Positions 54,987 through 64,000 of a stretch of DNA of 64,000 nucleotides are shown here, piece after piece (position 1 is the stretch's first letter; every line of letters starts with the position of its first letter). The notes beneath the pieces were generated by a model, which had not been told where the DNA came from, made no database searches, and was given only the letters and a program-made list of their open reading frames with translations. The stretch is from Streptomyces sp. 130 (GTDB lineage: Bacteria; Actinomycetota; Actinomycetes; Streptomycetales; Streptomycetaceae). The stretch is taken from assembly GCF_007096885.1 (NCBI RefSeq), contig NZ_VJNO01000025.1:34034-98033 (forward strand). Direction: 5' to 3'. The position numbers and the translations under genes were made by a program.

Positions 54987-56669
54987 TTACAGGCCGAGCT
55001 CGACCTCGAACTCGCCGGCCTCCAGGATCGCCTTGACCGCGGTCAGGTAGCGGGCGGCGTCCGCGCCGTCCACCAGACGGTGGTCGTAGGAGAGCGACAG
55101 GTACGTCATGTCGCGGACACCGATCACGGTGCCCTCCTCGGTCTCGATGACCGCGGGACGCTTCACGGTGGCACCGATGCCCAGGATGGCCGCCTGGTTC
55201 GGCGGCACGATGACGGTGTCGAACAGCGCGCCGCGCGAGCCGGTGTTGCTGATGGTGAAGGTGGCACCGGACATGTCGTCCGGGGTCAGGCCGCCACCGC
55301 GGGCCTTGCCGGCCAGCTCGGCGGTCTTCTTCGAGATGCCGGCGATGTTGAGGTCGCCCGCGCCCTTGATGACCGGGGTCATCAGGCCCTTCTCGGCGTC
55401 CACGGCGATGCCGATGTTCTCCGAGTCGAAGTACGTGATGGTGCCTTCGTCCTCGTTGATCCGGGCGTTGATGACCGGGTGGGCCTTCAGCGCCTGGGCG
55501 GCGGCCTTCACGTAGAACGGCATCGGGGAGAGCTTGACGCCCTCCCGGGCCGCGAAGGCGTCCTTCGCGCGGGCACGCAGCTTCATCAGCTTGGTGACGT
55601 CGACCTCGACGACCGAGGTCAGCTGGGCCTGCGAGTGCAGCGCCTTCATCATGTTGTCGCCGATGACCTTGCGCATGCGGGTCATCTTGACGGTCTGGCC
55701 GCGCAGCGGGCTGGCCTCCAGCTTCGGCGCCTTGGCGGCGGCCGGAGCGGCGGCGGCGGGCGCCGGGGCAGCGGCGGCGGCCTTGGCGGCCTCCGCGGCG
55801 GCGACGACGTCCTGCTTGCGGATGCGGCCACCGACGCCGGTGCCCTTGACCGCGCCCAGGTCGACGCCGTTCTCGGCGGCGAGCTTGCGGACCAGCGGCG
55901 TGACGTACGCGCCGTCGTCACCGGAGGTCGCGGCCGGGGCGGGGGCCGGAGCCTGCGCCGGGGCGGCCGGAGCCGGTTCCGGCGCGGGGGCTGCGGCCGG
56001 GGCGGGCGCCGCCGGGGCCGGGGCCTGGGCCGGAGCGGCACCGGGCGCGCCGATGACGGCGAGCTTGGCGCCGACCTCGGCGGTCTCGTCCTCGCCGACC
56101 ACGATCTCCAGCAGCACACCGGCGACCGGGGCGGGGATCTCGGTGTCGACCTTGTCCGTGGAGACCTCGAGCAGCGGCTCGTCCTCCGCGACCTCCTCGC
56201 CGACCTCCTTCAGCCAGCGGGTGACGGTGCCCTCGGTGACGCTCTCGCCGAGCGCCGGCAGGGTGACGTCGGTGCCGGAGGCGGAGGAGGCGCCGGTGGC
56301 GGCCTCGGCGCTCGGCGCCTCGGCCGGGGCCTCGGTCTCGGTCGACGGGGCGGTCGGGGCCTCGGCGGCGGCCGGGGCCGGGGTGGCGGCCGGCTCGGCG
56401 GCCGGAGCGGCCTCGGCGGCCGGGGCGCCCGCGCCGTCGTCGATGACGGCCAGCTCGGCGCCGCCCTCGACGGTCTCGTCCTCGGCGACCTTGATGGACG
56501 ACAGGACGCCGGAGGCGGGGGCGGGGATCTCGGTGTCGACCTTGTCGGTCGAGACCTCGAGCAGCGGCTCGTCGGCCTCGACGCGCTCGCCCTCGGCCTT
56601 CAGCCAGCGGGTGACAGTGCCCTCGGTGACGCTCTCGCCGAGCGCCGGAAGGGTTACGGAAACCGACAT
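54987..56669 (-). CDS. sucB: Dihydrolipoamide acyltransferase E2, two lipoyl domains
   Basis: The protein has 560 residues. Two lipoyl domains (about 1-78 and 135-212) each carry the DKVD lipoylation Lys (first at Lys43) and are nearly identical. Ala/Pro linkers follow each. The E3-binding domain is YVTPLVRKLAAENGVDLGAVKGTGVGGRIRKQDV near 250, and the catalytic domain ends with LSYDHRLVDGADAARYLTAV, including the active His. Actinobacterial proteins of this type serve pyruvate and/or 2-oxoglutarate dehydrogenase, so the succinyl specificity in the name is not certain. Confidence 0.95.
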   Translation of the reverse strand: MSVSVTLPALGESVTEGTVTRWLKAEGERVEADEPLLEVSTDKVDTEIPAPASGVLSSIKVAEDETVEGGAELAVIDDGAGAPAAEAAPAAEPAATPAPAAAEAPTAPSTETEAPAEAPSAEAATGASSASGTDVTLPALGESVTEGTVTRWLKEVGEEVAEDEPLLEVSTDKVDTEIPAPVAGVLLEIVVGEDETAEVGAKLAVIGAPGAAPAQAPAPAAPAPAAAPAPEPAPAAPAQAPAPAPAATSGDDGAYVTPLVRKLAAENGVDLGAVKGTGVGGRIRKQDVVAAAEAAKAAAAAPAPAAAAPAAAKAPKLEASPLRGQTVKMTRMRKVIGDNMMKALHSQAQLTSVVEVDVTKLMKLRARAKDAFAAREGVKLSPMPFYVKAAAQALKAHPVINARINEDEGTITYFDSENIGIAVDAEKGLMTPVIKGAGDLNIAGISKKTAELAGKARGGGLTPDDMSGATFTISNTGSRGALFDTVIVPPNQAAILGIGATVKRPAVIETEEGTVIGVRDMTYLSLSYDHRLVDGADAARYLTAVKAILEAGEFEVELGL

Positions 56670-56729
56670 GGTTTCAGTTGCTCCTTACGAAAATGCGGAA
56701 GTGGTCGGTCGTCGCGCCCGGTCGACGGG

Positions 56730-58118
56730 TCAGTCGTGGGAGTGCAGCGGCTTGCCGGCGAGCGCCAGGTGCGCCTCGCCCATCGCCTCGTTCTGCGTCG
56801 GGTGGGCGTGGATGAGCTGCGCGACCTCGGCGGGCAGCGCCTCCCAGTTGTAGATCAGCTGGGCTTCGCCGACCTGCTCGCCCATACGGTCACCGACCAT
56901 GTGGACGCCGACCACGGCACCGTCCTTGACCTGGACGAGCTTGATCTCGCCCGCGGTCTTGAGGATCTTGCTCTTGCCGTTGCCCGCGAGGTTGTACTTC
57001 AGCGCGACGACCTTGTCCGCGCCGTAGAGCTCCTTGGCCTTGGCCTCGGTGATGCCGACGGAGGCGACCTCCGGGTGGCAGTACGTGACCCGGGGCACAC
57101 CGTCGTAGTCGATCGGGACGGTCTTGAGACCGGCCAGCCGCTCCGCGACGAGGATGCCCTCGGCGAAGCCGACGTGCGCCAGCTGGAGCGTCGGGACCAG
57201 GTCGCCCACGGCCGAGATCGTCGGAACGTTGGTGCGCATGTACTCGTCCACCAGGACGTAGCCGCGGTCCATGGCGACCCCGGCCTCCTCGTAACCGAGG
57301 CCCTGCGAGACCGGGCCGCGGCCGATCGCGACCAGCAGCACCTCCGCCTCGAAGGTCTTGCCGTCGGCGAGGGTCACGCGGACGCCGTCCTGCGTGTACT
57401 CGGCGCTCTGGAAGAACGTGCCGAGGTTGAACTTGATGCCGCGCTTGCGGAAGGCGCGCTCAAGAAGCTTCGAGCTGTTCTCGTCCTCGACCGGGACGAG
57501 GTGCTTCAGGCCCTCGATGATCGTCACATCGGTGCCGAAGGAGGTCCACGCCGAGGCGAACTCGACGCCGATGACGCCGCCGCCCAGCACGATCGCGGAC
57601 TTCGGGACCCGGTCCAGCTTCAGCGCGTGGTCCGAGGAGATGATGCGGTTGCCGTCGATCTCCAGGCCCGGCAGCGACTTCGGCACGGAGCCGGTCGCGA
57701 GGAGCACGTGGCGGCCCTGGATGCGCTGGCCGTTCACGTCCACCGAGGTGGGGGAGGAGAGCCGGCCCTCGCCCTCGATGTAGTGCACCTTGCGGGAGGC
57801 GACGAGACCCTGCAGGCCCTTGTAGAGGCCGGAGATCACGTCGTCCTTGTACTTGTGGACGGCCGCCATGTCGATGCCCTCGAAGGTGGCCTTGACGCCG
57901 AACTGCGCGGACTCGCGGGCCTGGTCCGCGATCTCGCCGGCGTGCAGCAGGGCCTTCGTGGGAATACAGCCGTTGTGCAGGCAGGTGCCGCCGACCTTGC
58001 CCTTCTCGATCAGAGCGACGTCCAGGCCCAGCTGCGCTCCGCGCAGGGCCGCGGCGTACCCGCCGCTACCACCGCCGAGGATCACTAGGTCGAAAACGGT
58101 GCTGGCGTCGTTCGCCAC
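56730..58118 (-). CDS. lpdA: Dihydrolipoyl dehydrogenase (E3)
   Basis: The protein has 462 residues from GTG 58118, GGAGG 7 nt upstream. The FAD motif is LVILGGGSGGYAAALRGAQLGLDVALIEKGKVGGTCLHNGCIPTKALLH, which includes the redox disulphide Cys pair (GGTCLHNGC). The NAD motif is AIVLGGGVIGVEFASAW near 178. The C-terminal HAHPTQNEAMGEAHLAL has the catalytic His-Glu pair. It reoxidises lipoyl groups of E2 and makes NADH. It lies 60 bp before sucB, probably in the same operon. Confidence 0.98.
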   Translation of the reverse strand: MANDASTVFDLVILGGGSGGYAAALRGAQLGLDVALIEKGKVGGTCLHNGCIPTKALLHAGEIADQARESAQFGVKATFEGIDMAAVHKYKDDVISGLYKGLQGLVASRKVHYIEGEGRLSSPTSVDVNGQRIQGRHVLLATGSVPKSLPGLEIDGNRIISSDHALKLDRVPKSAIVLGGGVIGVEFASAWTSFGTDVTIIEGLKHLVPVEDENSSKLLERAFRKRGIKFNLGTFFQSAEYTQDGVRVTLADGKTFEAEVLLVAIGRGPVSQGLGYEEAGVAMDRGYVLVDEYMRTNVPTISAVGDLVPTLQLAHVGFAEGILVAERLAGLKTVPIDYDGVPRVTYCHPEVASVGITEAKAKELYGADKVVALKYNLAGNGKSKILKTAGEIKLVQVKDGAVVGVHMVGDRMGEQVGEAQLIYNWEALPAEVAQLIHAHPTQNEAMGEAHLALAGKPLHSHD

Positions 58119-58287
58119 GTCACGTCCTCCATGCATGTGCGCCGTACGCCGGGCCCCGTCCTCGGGGTGTTACCGGCCGGTCGGCTGGTGTGCGGCCGCT
58201 TTGTCTTCGGCCCTGTGGTGGGGGCCCTGTCCTGCCGAGAACCCATCTTCGCACTTGTTGACGGTGGGCGGGACGCGGGGCCCGTGT

Positions 58288-58353
58288 CCGGGACGGTCGG
58301 TCATCCGTCCCGGTGGGGAACACCTACGGCCCCGGACGTATGCCCGGGGCCGT
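58288..58353 (-). terminator. Two hairpins after pepA
   Basis: CCGGGACGG (58288-58296) pairs with CCGTCCCGG (58305-58313), and ACGGCCCCGG (58326-58335) with CCGGGGCCGT (58344-58353). They separate pepA from lpdA. Confidence 0.65.
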
Positions 58354-58375
58354 GGAGGAGGCCGTTTCCGGCCGG

Positions 58376-59929
58376 TCAGCCGAGGTCGCCGGCGGCGGTG
58401 CGCTCCGCCAGCTTCACCAGCGTACGGACGGCGGAGCCGGTGCCGCCCTTGGGCGTGTAGCCGTACGGGGCGCCCTCGTGGAAGGCGGGGCCCGCGATGT
58501 CCAGGTGGGCCCAGGCGATGCCCTCGCCCACGAACTCCTTCAGGAAGAGGCCGGCCACCAGGCCGCCGCCCATCCGCTCGCCCATGTTGGCGATGTCGGC
58601 GGTCGAGGAGTCCATGCCCTTGCGCAGGTCGGCCGGGAGCGGCATCGGCCAGGACGCCTCGCCGACCTCCTCCGCGATCTCGTGGATCGAGGTGCGGAAG
58701 GCGTCGTCGTTGGACATGATGCCGAAGGTGCGGTTGCCCAGGGCCAGCACCATCGCGCCGGTCAGGGTCGCCACGTCGACGATCGCGTCCGGGTTCTCCT
58801 CCGAGGCGCGGGTCAGCGCGTCGGCCATGACGAGCCGGCCCTCGGCGTCGGTGTTCAGGACCTCGACGGTCTTGCCGCTGTACATGCGCAGGACGTCACC
58901 CGGGCGGGTGGCGCTGCCCGACGGCATGTTCTCGGCGAGCGCCAGCCAGCCGGTGACGTTGACGCGCAGGCCCAGACGGGCGGCCGAGACGACGGTCGCG
59001 AACACGGCGGCGGCGCCGGCCATGTCGCACTTCATCGTCTCGTTGTGACCGGCCGGCTTCAGCGAGATGCCGCCCGAGTCGTAGGTGATGCCCTTGCCGA
59101 CGAGGGCCAGGGTCTTCTCCGCCTTCGGGTGCGTGTAGGCGAGCTTCACCAGGCGCGGACCGCGCTCCGCGCCCTGGCCGACGCCCAGGATGCCGCCGTA
59201 GCCGCCCTTGACGAGCGCCTTCTCGTCCAGCACCTGCACCTTGATGCCGTGCTCCTTGCCGGCGGCGGTGGCCACGGCGGCGAAGGACTCGGGGTACAGG
59301 TCGTTGGGCGGGGTGTTGACCAGGTCGCGGGCGCGGTTGATCTCCTCGGCGAGGGCGATCGCGCGCTCGGCGGCGGCCTTGAACGCCTTGTCGCGCGGCT
59401 TGGCGCCGAGCACGGCGACCTCGGCCAGCGCCTGCTTCGCGGCGGCGGGCTTCGCGTCCTTCGGCGCCAGCTTGTTCTCACCGGCCTGGTAGGCGGTGAA
59501 GGCGTACGCGCCGAGCAGGGCGCCCTCCGCGATCGCCTCGGCGTCCTCGACGGAGCCGACGGGCAGCGCGAAGCCGGCCTTCTTCGACCCGGCCAGCGAA
59601 CGGGCGGCGGCACCGGCGGCCCGGCGCAGCGTCTCGGCGTCGTACGCGCCGTCCTTCCCGGGCGCCTTGCCGAGACCGGCCGCGATCACGACGGGGGCCT
59701 TCAGCCCCTCCGGGGCGGGGACCTTCGTCAGCTCGCCCTCGGCACCCGAGGCGCCCAGGGTCGCCAGGACGGCGGCGAGCTTCCCGCCGAACGCCTTGTC
59801 CACGGCCTCGGCGCCCGGTGCGAGGACCAGGTCCCCAGGCTTGGATCCAGCGCCCTTGGCGACGCCCACGACAAGGGCGTCGGCGCGCAGCGTCGCCGCA
59901 CCGGCAGTGCTGAGAGTGAGAGCAGTCAC
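58376..59929 (-). CDS. pepA: Leucyl aminopeptidase
   Basis: The protein has 517 residues from GTG 59929 (MTALTLSTAGAATLRADALV). The M17 signature NTDAEGRLVMADAL is near residue 345. Metal-binding GKGITYDSGGISLKP and MKCDMAGAAAV are near 265-290, with the catalytic Lys in GKGITYDSGG. It removes N-terminal residues from peptides as a hexamer with two metal ions, in the cytosol. It is a single-gene unit, with terminators after it and a 268-bp divergent gap before the next gene. Confidence 0.96.
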   Translation of the reverse strand: MTALTLSTAGAATLRADALVVGVAKGAGSKPGDLVLAPGAEAVDKAFGGKLAAVLATLGASGAEGELTKVPAPEGLKAPVVIAAGLGKAPGKDGAYDAETLRRAAGAAARSLAGSKKAGFALPVGSVEDAEAIAEGALLGAYAFTAYQAGENKLAPKDAKPAAAKQALAEVAVLGAKPRDKAFKAAAERAIALAEEINRARDLVNTPPNDLYPESFAAVATAAGKEHGIKVQVLDEKALVKGGYGGILGVGQGAERGPRLVKLAYTHPKAEKTLALVGKGITYDSGGISLKPAGHNETMKCDMAGAAAVFATVVSAARLGLRVNVTGWLALAENMPSGSATRPGDVLRMYSGKTVEVLNTDAEGRLVMADALTRASEENPDAIVDVATLTGAMVLALGNRTFGIMSNDDAFRTSIHEIAEEVGEASWPMPLPADLRKGMDSSTADIANMGERMGGGLVAGLFLKEFVGEGIAWAHLDIAGPAFHEGAPYGYTPKGGTGSAVRTLVKLAERTAAGDLG

Positions 59930-60197
59930 GGTGGTGAAATCTCGCTTCCGTTTGAGTTCTGTTCGGCCTGTGCCGGTCGGAAGGGGTGGCCGACCGGGCC
60001 CGGCGCATCGTGAATGCGGCCGCAATGTGCCGGGAATGAGCCTACGCGCGCCTTTGCTGCCCGCTCACGGCGGCGGGCCCGTAGCGCCTTCCGGAGGGCC
60101 CCGGCCGTCGTACGGTAGTGGCCCCGGGCGGACCGGCCCGGGGGAACGGGGCCCGGACGCGGGGCTGTTGGCGAGGGCCCGGGGACATGGGAGAACG

Positions 60198-61046
60198 ATG
60201 CGCGACCGCACGGCCGCACGGGTGAGCGGAGCGCGCGGCGCTCTCGCCGCCACCGCACTGACGCTGATCACGATGCTGGCGGGATGCGCCGAGGGGGCCG
60301 AGGCCCCGGCGGGGAAGGCCGGCGGCTCCGCGCCGCCCTCGCCGGCGCGCTGGCGGCCGGCGCCGGGCACGGACTGGCAGTGGCAGCTGTCCGGGAAGCT
60401 CGACACCTCCGTGGACGCGCCGGTGTACGACATCGACGGCTTCGACCGGACGGCGGCCGAGGTGGCCGCGCTGCACCGCCGGGGCCGCAAGGTCATCTGC
60501 TACCTGTCCACCGGCGCCTGGGAGGACTTCCGTCCGGACGCGTCCCGTTTCCCCGCCGCCGTCCTCGGGAAGGGCAACGGCTGGAAGGGCGAGCGCTGGC
60601 TCGACATCCGGCGCACCGAGGTCCTGGAACCGCTGATGGAGACCCGGATCGCGATGTGCGCGAAGAAGGGCTTCGACGCGGTCGAACCGGACAACATGGA
60701 CGGCTACCGCAACCGGAGCGGCTTCCCCCTCACCGCGGCCGACCAGCTGCGCTACAACCGCCTGATCGCCCGCCTGGTCCACCGGCACGGCATGTCCGTC
60801 GGCCTCAAGAACGACCTCCCGCAGATCCCGGAACTGGTCGCGGACTTCGACTTCGCGGTCAACGAGCAGTGCGCGCAGTACGAGGAGTGCGAGGAGCTGA
60901 CCCCGTTCGTGAAGGCCGGCAAGGCGGTCTTCCACGTGGAGTACGAGCTGCCGGCGGCGAAGTTCTGCGCGCGGTCCAGGGAGCTGGGGCTCAGCTCGCT
61001 GCGCAAGGAGTACGAGTTGGGCGCGGAGCGCGAGAGCTGCGCCTAG
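60198..61046 (+). CDS. Lipoprotein, GH114 endo-alpha-1,4-polygalactosaminidase-like
   Basis: The protein has 282 residues from ATG 60198 after GGGAGA. The signal peptide ends in a lipobox LAGC (Cys about 31), so it is anchored outside the membrane. The GH114/TM1410-like barrel shows WQWQLSGKLDTSVDAPVYDIDGFDRTAAEV, VICYLSTGAWEDFRPDAS and GFDAVEPDNMDGYRN, with Glu/Asp candidates for catalysis. Family enzymes cut galactosaminogalactan-like polymers. The substrate in Streptomyces is unknown. It converges on cobS. Confidence 0.9.
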   Translation: MRDRTAARVSGARGALAATALTLITMLAGCAEGAEAPAGKAGGSAPPSPARWRPAPGTDWQWQLSGKLDTSVDAPVYDIDGFDRTAAEVAALHRRGRKVICYLSTGAWEDFRPDASRFPAAVLGKGNGWKGERWLDIRRTEVLEPLMETRIAMCAKKGFDAVEPDNMDGYRNRSGFPLTAADQLRYNRLIARLVHRHGMSVGLKNDLPQIPELVADFDFAVNEQCAQYEECEELTPFVKAGKAVFHVEYELPAAKFCARSRELGLSSLRKEYELGAERESCA

Positions 61047-61053
61047 GGGCTTC

Positions 61054-61833
61054 TCAGCCCAGCGCCAGGCCCACCAGCGTCACCGTCGCGGCCGTCTCCG
61101 CCAGCGCCCCGAACACGTCGCCGGTCACCCCGCCGAACCGCCGCACGCAGTGCCGCAGCAGCAGCCCGGCCGCCACCGGCGCGGCCACGGCGGCCAGGGC
61201 GTAGCGCAGCGCCCCGTACCCGCCCAGCAGCGCCCCCGCCCCCGCGCACCCCGCCACCACCACGAGCCCCACCGCCCGGGCACCGGCCACCGGGACCGTA
61301 CCGGCGACGGCCGCGCCCAGGCCCTCCGGGCGGGCCGCCGGGACGCCGCGCCGGGAGGCCAGGGTGAGCGCGAGCCGGGCGACGACGGCGGAGGCGACGG
61401 CCGCCACCGCGCCCTGCGCCCAGCCGTCCGCGTACAGCCGCTGCAGGGCCGCCACCTGGGCCAGCAGCACGAAGAGCAGGGTGACCACGCCGAACGGGCC
61501 GATGTCCGACCGCTTCATGATCCGCAGCGCGTCGTCGGCCGGCTTGCCGCTGCCCAGGCCGTCGGCGGTGTCCGCGAGACCGTCCAGGTGGAGGCCCCGG
61601 GTCAGCGCGGCGGGCACGGCGGCCGAGGCGACCGCGGCGAGCAGCGGGCCCGCCCCGCCCCACAGCAGCAGGCTGCCCGGCACCGCCGCGAGGACGCCGA
61701 CGGCCAGCCCGGCCACCGGGGCGCACAGCATCCCGGCCCGGGCGGCCTCCCGGTCCCAGCGGGTGACGCGGACGGGGAGCACGGTCAGGGTGCCGAAGGC
61801 GAAGCGCAGGCCGTGGCTGTTCAGGGAGGTCAC
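61054..61833 (-). CDS. cobS: Adenosylcobinamide-GDP ribazoletransferase
   Basis: A protein of 259 residues rich in membrane helices. The family motif RGLHLDGLADTADGLGSGKPADDALRIMKRSDIGPFGVV (about 78-116) holds the Asp metal ligands. It joins adenosylcobinamide-GDP with alpha-ribazole in the membrane, the last nucleotide-loop step of cobalamin synthesis. cobT, which starts the ribazole branch, is 0.9 kb away on the same strand, with a plus-strand membrane gene between. No cobalamin riboswitch was seen upstream. Confidence 0.95.
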   Translation of the reverse strand: MTSLNSHGLRFAFGTLTVLPVRVTRWDREAARAGMLCAPVAGLAVGVLAAVPGSLLLWGGAGPLLAAVASAAVPAALTRGLHLDGLADTADGLGSGKPADDALRIMKRSDIGPFGVVTLLFVLLAQVAALQRLYADGWAQGAVAAVASAVVARLALTLASRRGVPAARPEGLGAAVAGTVPVAGARAVGLVVVAGCAGAGALLGGYGALRYALAAVAAPVAAGLLLRHCVRRFGGVTGDVFGALAETAATVTLVGLALG

Positions 61834-61920
61834 GGCGCGCAGGCTAATCGGTGGGGACGACCGTTAGATTGACCGAATGCCGCATAACGGGGCACAGGCG
61901 GACGAGCGGGAGTGGGTGGC

Positions 61921-62682
61921 ATGGGTCACTGGTTCGATCGCAACTTCGTGGAGCCGGGCAAGCTCCCCCTGCTCCTGGCGCTCTCCGCCTTCGTGCTGAC
62001 CTTCGCGATCACCCGGATCGTGACCAGGATGATCCGGGCCGGGAAGGGGCCGTTCCGCAACATCACGCCCGGCGGCGTCCACATCCACCACGTGGTGCCC
62101 GGCGTGGTGCTGAGCGTCGTCGGCGGCTTCGGCGCGGTGGCCGGCGGGCGGCACGGGGTCACGGCCGGGATCTGCGCGGTCGTCTTCGGCATCGGTGCGG
62201 GCCTGGTGCTGGACGAGTTCGCCCTGATCCTCTACCTGGACGACGTGTACTGGACCGAGGAGGGGCGCCGGAGCGTGGAGGCCGTGGTGCTCACCGCGGC
62301 CCTGGTGCTGCTGGTGCTCGCCGGGTTCTCACCGCTGGGCGTGGACAACCTGAGCGACGATCAGGAGCAGGGCCGGCTGGGGGCCGTGCTCACCGTCGTC
62401 ATCAACTTCTGCTTCGTGCTGATCGCCCTCTGCAAGGGCAAGGCCCGGATGGCGGTGGTCGGCACGCTCGTCCCGTTCGTGGCCCTGATCGGCGCGGTCC
62501 GGCTGGCCCGGCCGGCCTCGCTGTGGGCCAGGCGGTTCTACCGCGGCCGGCACCGCGCCCGCTCCCGGGCGGTGCTGCGGGCCTACCACCACGACGTGCG
62601 CTGGGTCGGCCCGCGCCGCAAATTCCAGGACCTGATCGGCGGGGCGCCGGACCGGGTCCCGCTCCCGCCGTCCAAGCCGTGA
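61921..62682 (+). CDS. Multi-pass membrane protein, unknown function
   Basis: The protein has 253 residues from ATG 61921 (GGGAG upstream; GTG 61912 is an alternative). About six membrane helices are predicted. A conserved ITPGGVHIHHVVPGVVLSVVGG segment near 45 and VLDEFALILYLDDVYWTEEGRRSVEAV near 95 hold His and Asp/Glu residues facing the membrane interface, typical of this actinobacterial family. It is divergent from cobS and convergent with cobT. The function is unknown. Confidence 0.85.
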   Translation: MGHWFDRNFVEPGKLPLLLALSAFVLTFAITRIVTRMIRAGKGPFRNITPGGVHIHHVVPGVVLSVVGGFGAVAGGRHGVTAGICAVVFGIGAGLVLDEFALILYLDDVYWTEEGRRSVEAVVLTAALVLLVLAGFSPLGVDNLSDDQEQGRLGAVLTVVINFCFVLIALCKGKARMAVVGTLVPFVALIGAVRLARPASLWARRFYRGRHRARSRAVLRAYHHDVRWVGPRRKFQDLIGGAPDRVPLPPSKP

Positions 62683-62685
62683 CCA

Positions 62686-62710
62686 CCGCGCCGCGGCCCG
62701 CGCGGCGCGG
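62686..62710. terminator. Hairpin between membrane protein and cobT genes
   Basis: CCGCGCCGCG (62686-62695) pairs perfectly with CGCGGCGCGG (62701-62710) around 5 nt, in the convergent gap. Confidence 0.65.
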
Positions 62711-62715
62711 CGGCG

Positions 62716-63813
62716 TCAGTCCGTCGCGCCGTCCTTCTCGCCGTCCGCACCGTCCGCGCCGTCCTCCGCCGCCTCCGGCTCCCGCTCGGGCAGCTCGGCG
62801 GCCAGCGCGGCGGCGGCCTGGACGAAGGGAAGGGCGAGCAGCGCCCCGCAACCCTCGCCCACCACGACGCCGTGGTCGAGCAGCGGATTGAGGGCCATCC
62901 GGTCGAGGGCCTTCGCCTGCGCCGGCTCACCGCTCAGCTGGCCCGCCAGCCACCAGTCGGGCGCCCGGAACGCGGCCCGCTGGCCGACCAGCGCGGCTGC
63001 CGCGCCGACCACCCCGTCCAGGACCACGGGCAGCCGCCGCACCGCGCACTGGAGCAGGAAGCCGGTCATCGCCGCCAGGTCCGCGCCGCCCACGGTGGCC
63101 AGCAGCTCCAGCTGGTCGCCCAGGACCGGCCGGGCCCGGCGCAGCGCGTCGCGGATCGCCGCGCACTTGCGCATCCAGGCCAGATCGTCGATCCCGGCAC
63201 CGCCGCGCCCGGTCACCACCGAGGCGTCCGTGCCGCAGAGCGCCGCGATCAGCGTGGCCGCCGCCGTCGTGCCGCCCACGCTCAGGTCGCCGAGCACCAC
63301 CAGATCGGTGCCCGAGTCGGCCTCCTCGTCCGCCACCGCGATCCCGAGCCGCACCGCGGCCTCGGCCTCCTCGGCCGTCAGCGCGTCCTCGACGTCGATC
63401 CGGCCGCTGCCGCGCCGCACCCGGGTCCGTACGACGGCCTCCGGCAGCAGCTCCGGGTCGCAGTCCAGACCGGCGTCCACGATCCGCACCGGAACGGAGA
63501 ACCGGCGGGCCAGGACCGCCAGCGGGGTCGAGCCGTCCAGCGTGGCCCGGACCAGCTCGTGCGCGGTGGAGGCCGCGCGGCCGGACACGCCGAGCCCGGC
63601 GACCCCGTGGTCGCCCGCGAACAGCACCACGCGCGGCTGCTCGACCGTCCGCACCGGCGAGGCCTGCTGGGCGGTCGACAGCCACTCGGCCAGCTCGTCC
63701 AGCCGGCCGAGGGCGCCCGGGGGCACGACGAGCCGCTCCCGGCGTTCCTCGGCGTCGCGCCGTACGCCACCGTCGGGGCGTTCGATCAGGTCGGAGAAGT
63801 CGTCCAGATTCAC
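62716..63813 (-). CDS. cobT: Nicotinate-nucleotide-dimethylbenzimidazole phosphoribosyltransferase
   Basis: The protein has 365 residues. VVPPGALGRLDELAEWLSTAQ near 30 and VVLFAGDHGVAGLGVS near 63 are family motifs. DLVVLGDLSVGGTTAAATLIAALC near 168 and the C-terminal DRMALNPLLDHGVVVGEGCGALLALPFVQAA, with the catalytic Glu in GEGCGA, complete it. It makes alpha-ribazole phosphate from dimethylbenzimidazole for the lower ligand of cobalamin. The tail (EPEAAEDGADGADGEKDG) is acidic and disordered. No riboswitch was recognised in the 110 bp upstream. Confidence 0.95.
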   Translation of the reverse strand: MNLDDFSDLIERPDGGVRRDAEERRERLVVPPGALGRLDELAEWLSTAQQASPVRTVEQPRVVLFAGDHGVAGLGVSGRAASTAHELVRATLDGSTPLAVLARRFSVPVRIVDAGLDCDPELLPEAVVRTRVRRGSGRIDVEDALTAEEAEAAVRLGIAVADEEADSGTDLVVLGDLSVGGTTAAATLIAALCGTDASVVTGRGGAGIDDLAWMRKCAAIRDALRRARPVLGDQLELLATVGGADLAAMTGFLLQCAVRRLPVVLDGVVGAAAALVGQRAAFRAPDWWLAGQLSGEPAQAKALDRMALNPLLDHGVVVGEGCGALLALPFVQAAAALAAELPEREPEAAEDGADGADGEKDGATD

Positions 63814-63920
63814 GGGGGTCTGCCTCGCGGGTCGATACGGGGAGTGGTCCGGGGAGCCCGGCGGCGGGCTCCTCGCGGAACAGTACCCGCCAGGTTTTCC
63901 GGCCCCGCCCGGTACGGCCC

Positions 63921-64000
<80 letters not shown>

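Noticed and set aside
55740..56460. Repetitive Ala/Pro-coding DNA in sucB as a mobile repeat
   Set aside because: It encodes the flexible linkers and duplicated lipoyl domains normal for E2 proteins.
55080..58088. 1002-codon plus-strand open frame
   Set aside because: Shadow of sucB and lpdA; it is low-complexity with no domain.

Overview
The window is Streptomyces chromosomal DNA. The evidence is very high GC, third-codon-position GC bias in every real gene, many GTG starts, and a glnA – RDD – DUF4191 – lipA – lipB – TPR regulator – aceE – sucB – lpdA – pepA – cobS/cobT order that matches the conserved Streptomyces core. It is not one clean piece. At about 27133-27253 a run of G switches to a run of C, and another C run closes the window (63924-64000). 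Both look like sequencing or assembly artefacts, so positions 1-27132 and 27254-63923 should be treated as two contigs whose adjacency is unproven.

Left contig (1-27132). This is accessory, arm-like content. It holds a partial MFS exporter with a divergent LysR regulator, a secreted SGNH esterase, a methyltransferase, a secreted alpha/beta hydrolase, and a nucleotidyltransferase/histidine phosphatase pair. Next come an ECF sigma factor with its CU044_5270-type partner, a SnoaL-like protein behind a SoxR/MerR-type box, a secreted crystallin-fold protein, and an ECF41 sigma factor coupled to an NDH-2-like oxidoreductase. A MarR/MFS drug-efflux pair shares a 10-bp operator element. From 18.4 kb a gamma-butyrolactone signalling island begins: a solitary P4-type primase/helicase, an AfsA-family butyrolactone synthase divergent from its TetR receptor, an NAD-epimerase-like reductase, a second TetR pseudo-receptor, an IS701-like DDE protein, a type II thioesterase and an amino-acid N-hydroxylase. 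This looks like the regulatory edge of a biosynthetic gene cluster making an N-hydroxylated product, cut off by the artefactual junction.

Right contig (27254-63923). It opens with a broken MarR gene, a hydrolase, an ArsC/Spx-like protein, a SulP transporter and a TetR repressor flanked by twin palindromes. At 33.2-36.3 kb there is a compact, translationally coupled lasso-peptide cluster on the minus strand: precursor (36161-36295), cyclase, B protein and a GNAT acetyltransferase. The 16-residue predicted core begins with Gly, has Glu at position 8 and Lys at position 10. With the dedicated acetyltransferase this points to an albusnodin-like, Lys-acetylated lasso peptide. This is the most interesting system in the window. 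An XRE/DUF6879 regulator module lies upstream.

From 39.4 kb onward the DNA is conserved core metabolism: glutamine synthetase with a textbook GlnR box, lipoate synthesis (lipA, lipB), 2-oxoacid dehydrogenase subunits that use that lipoate (aceE, sucB, lpdA), leucyl aminopeptidase, and the late cobalamin genes cobS and cobT. lipB and lipA make the lipoyl cofactor carried by the sucB product and reoxidised by the lpdA product. No tRNA, rRNA or CRISPR array was seen.
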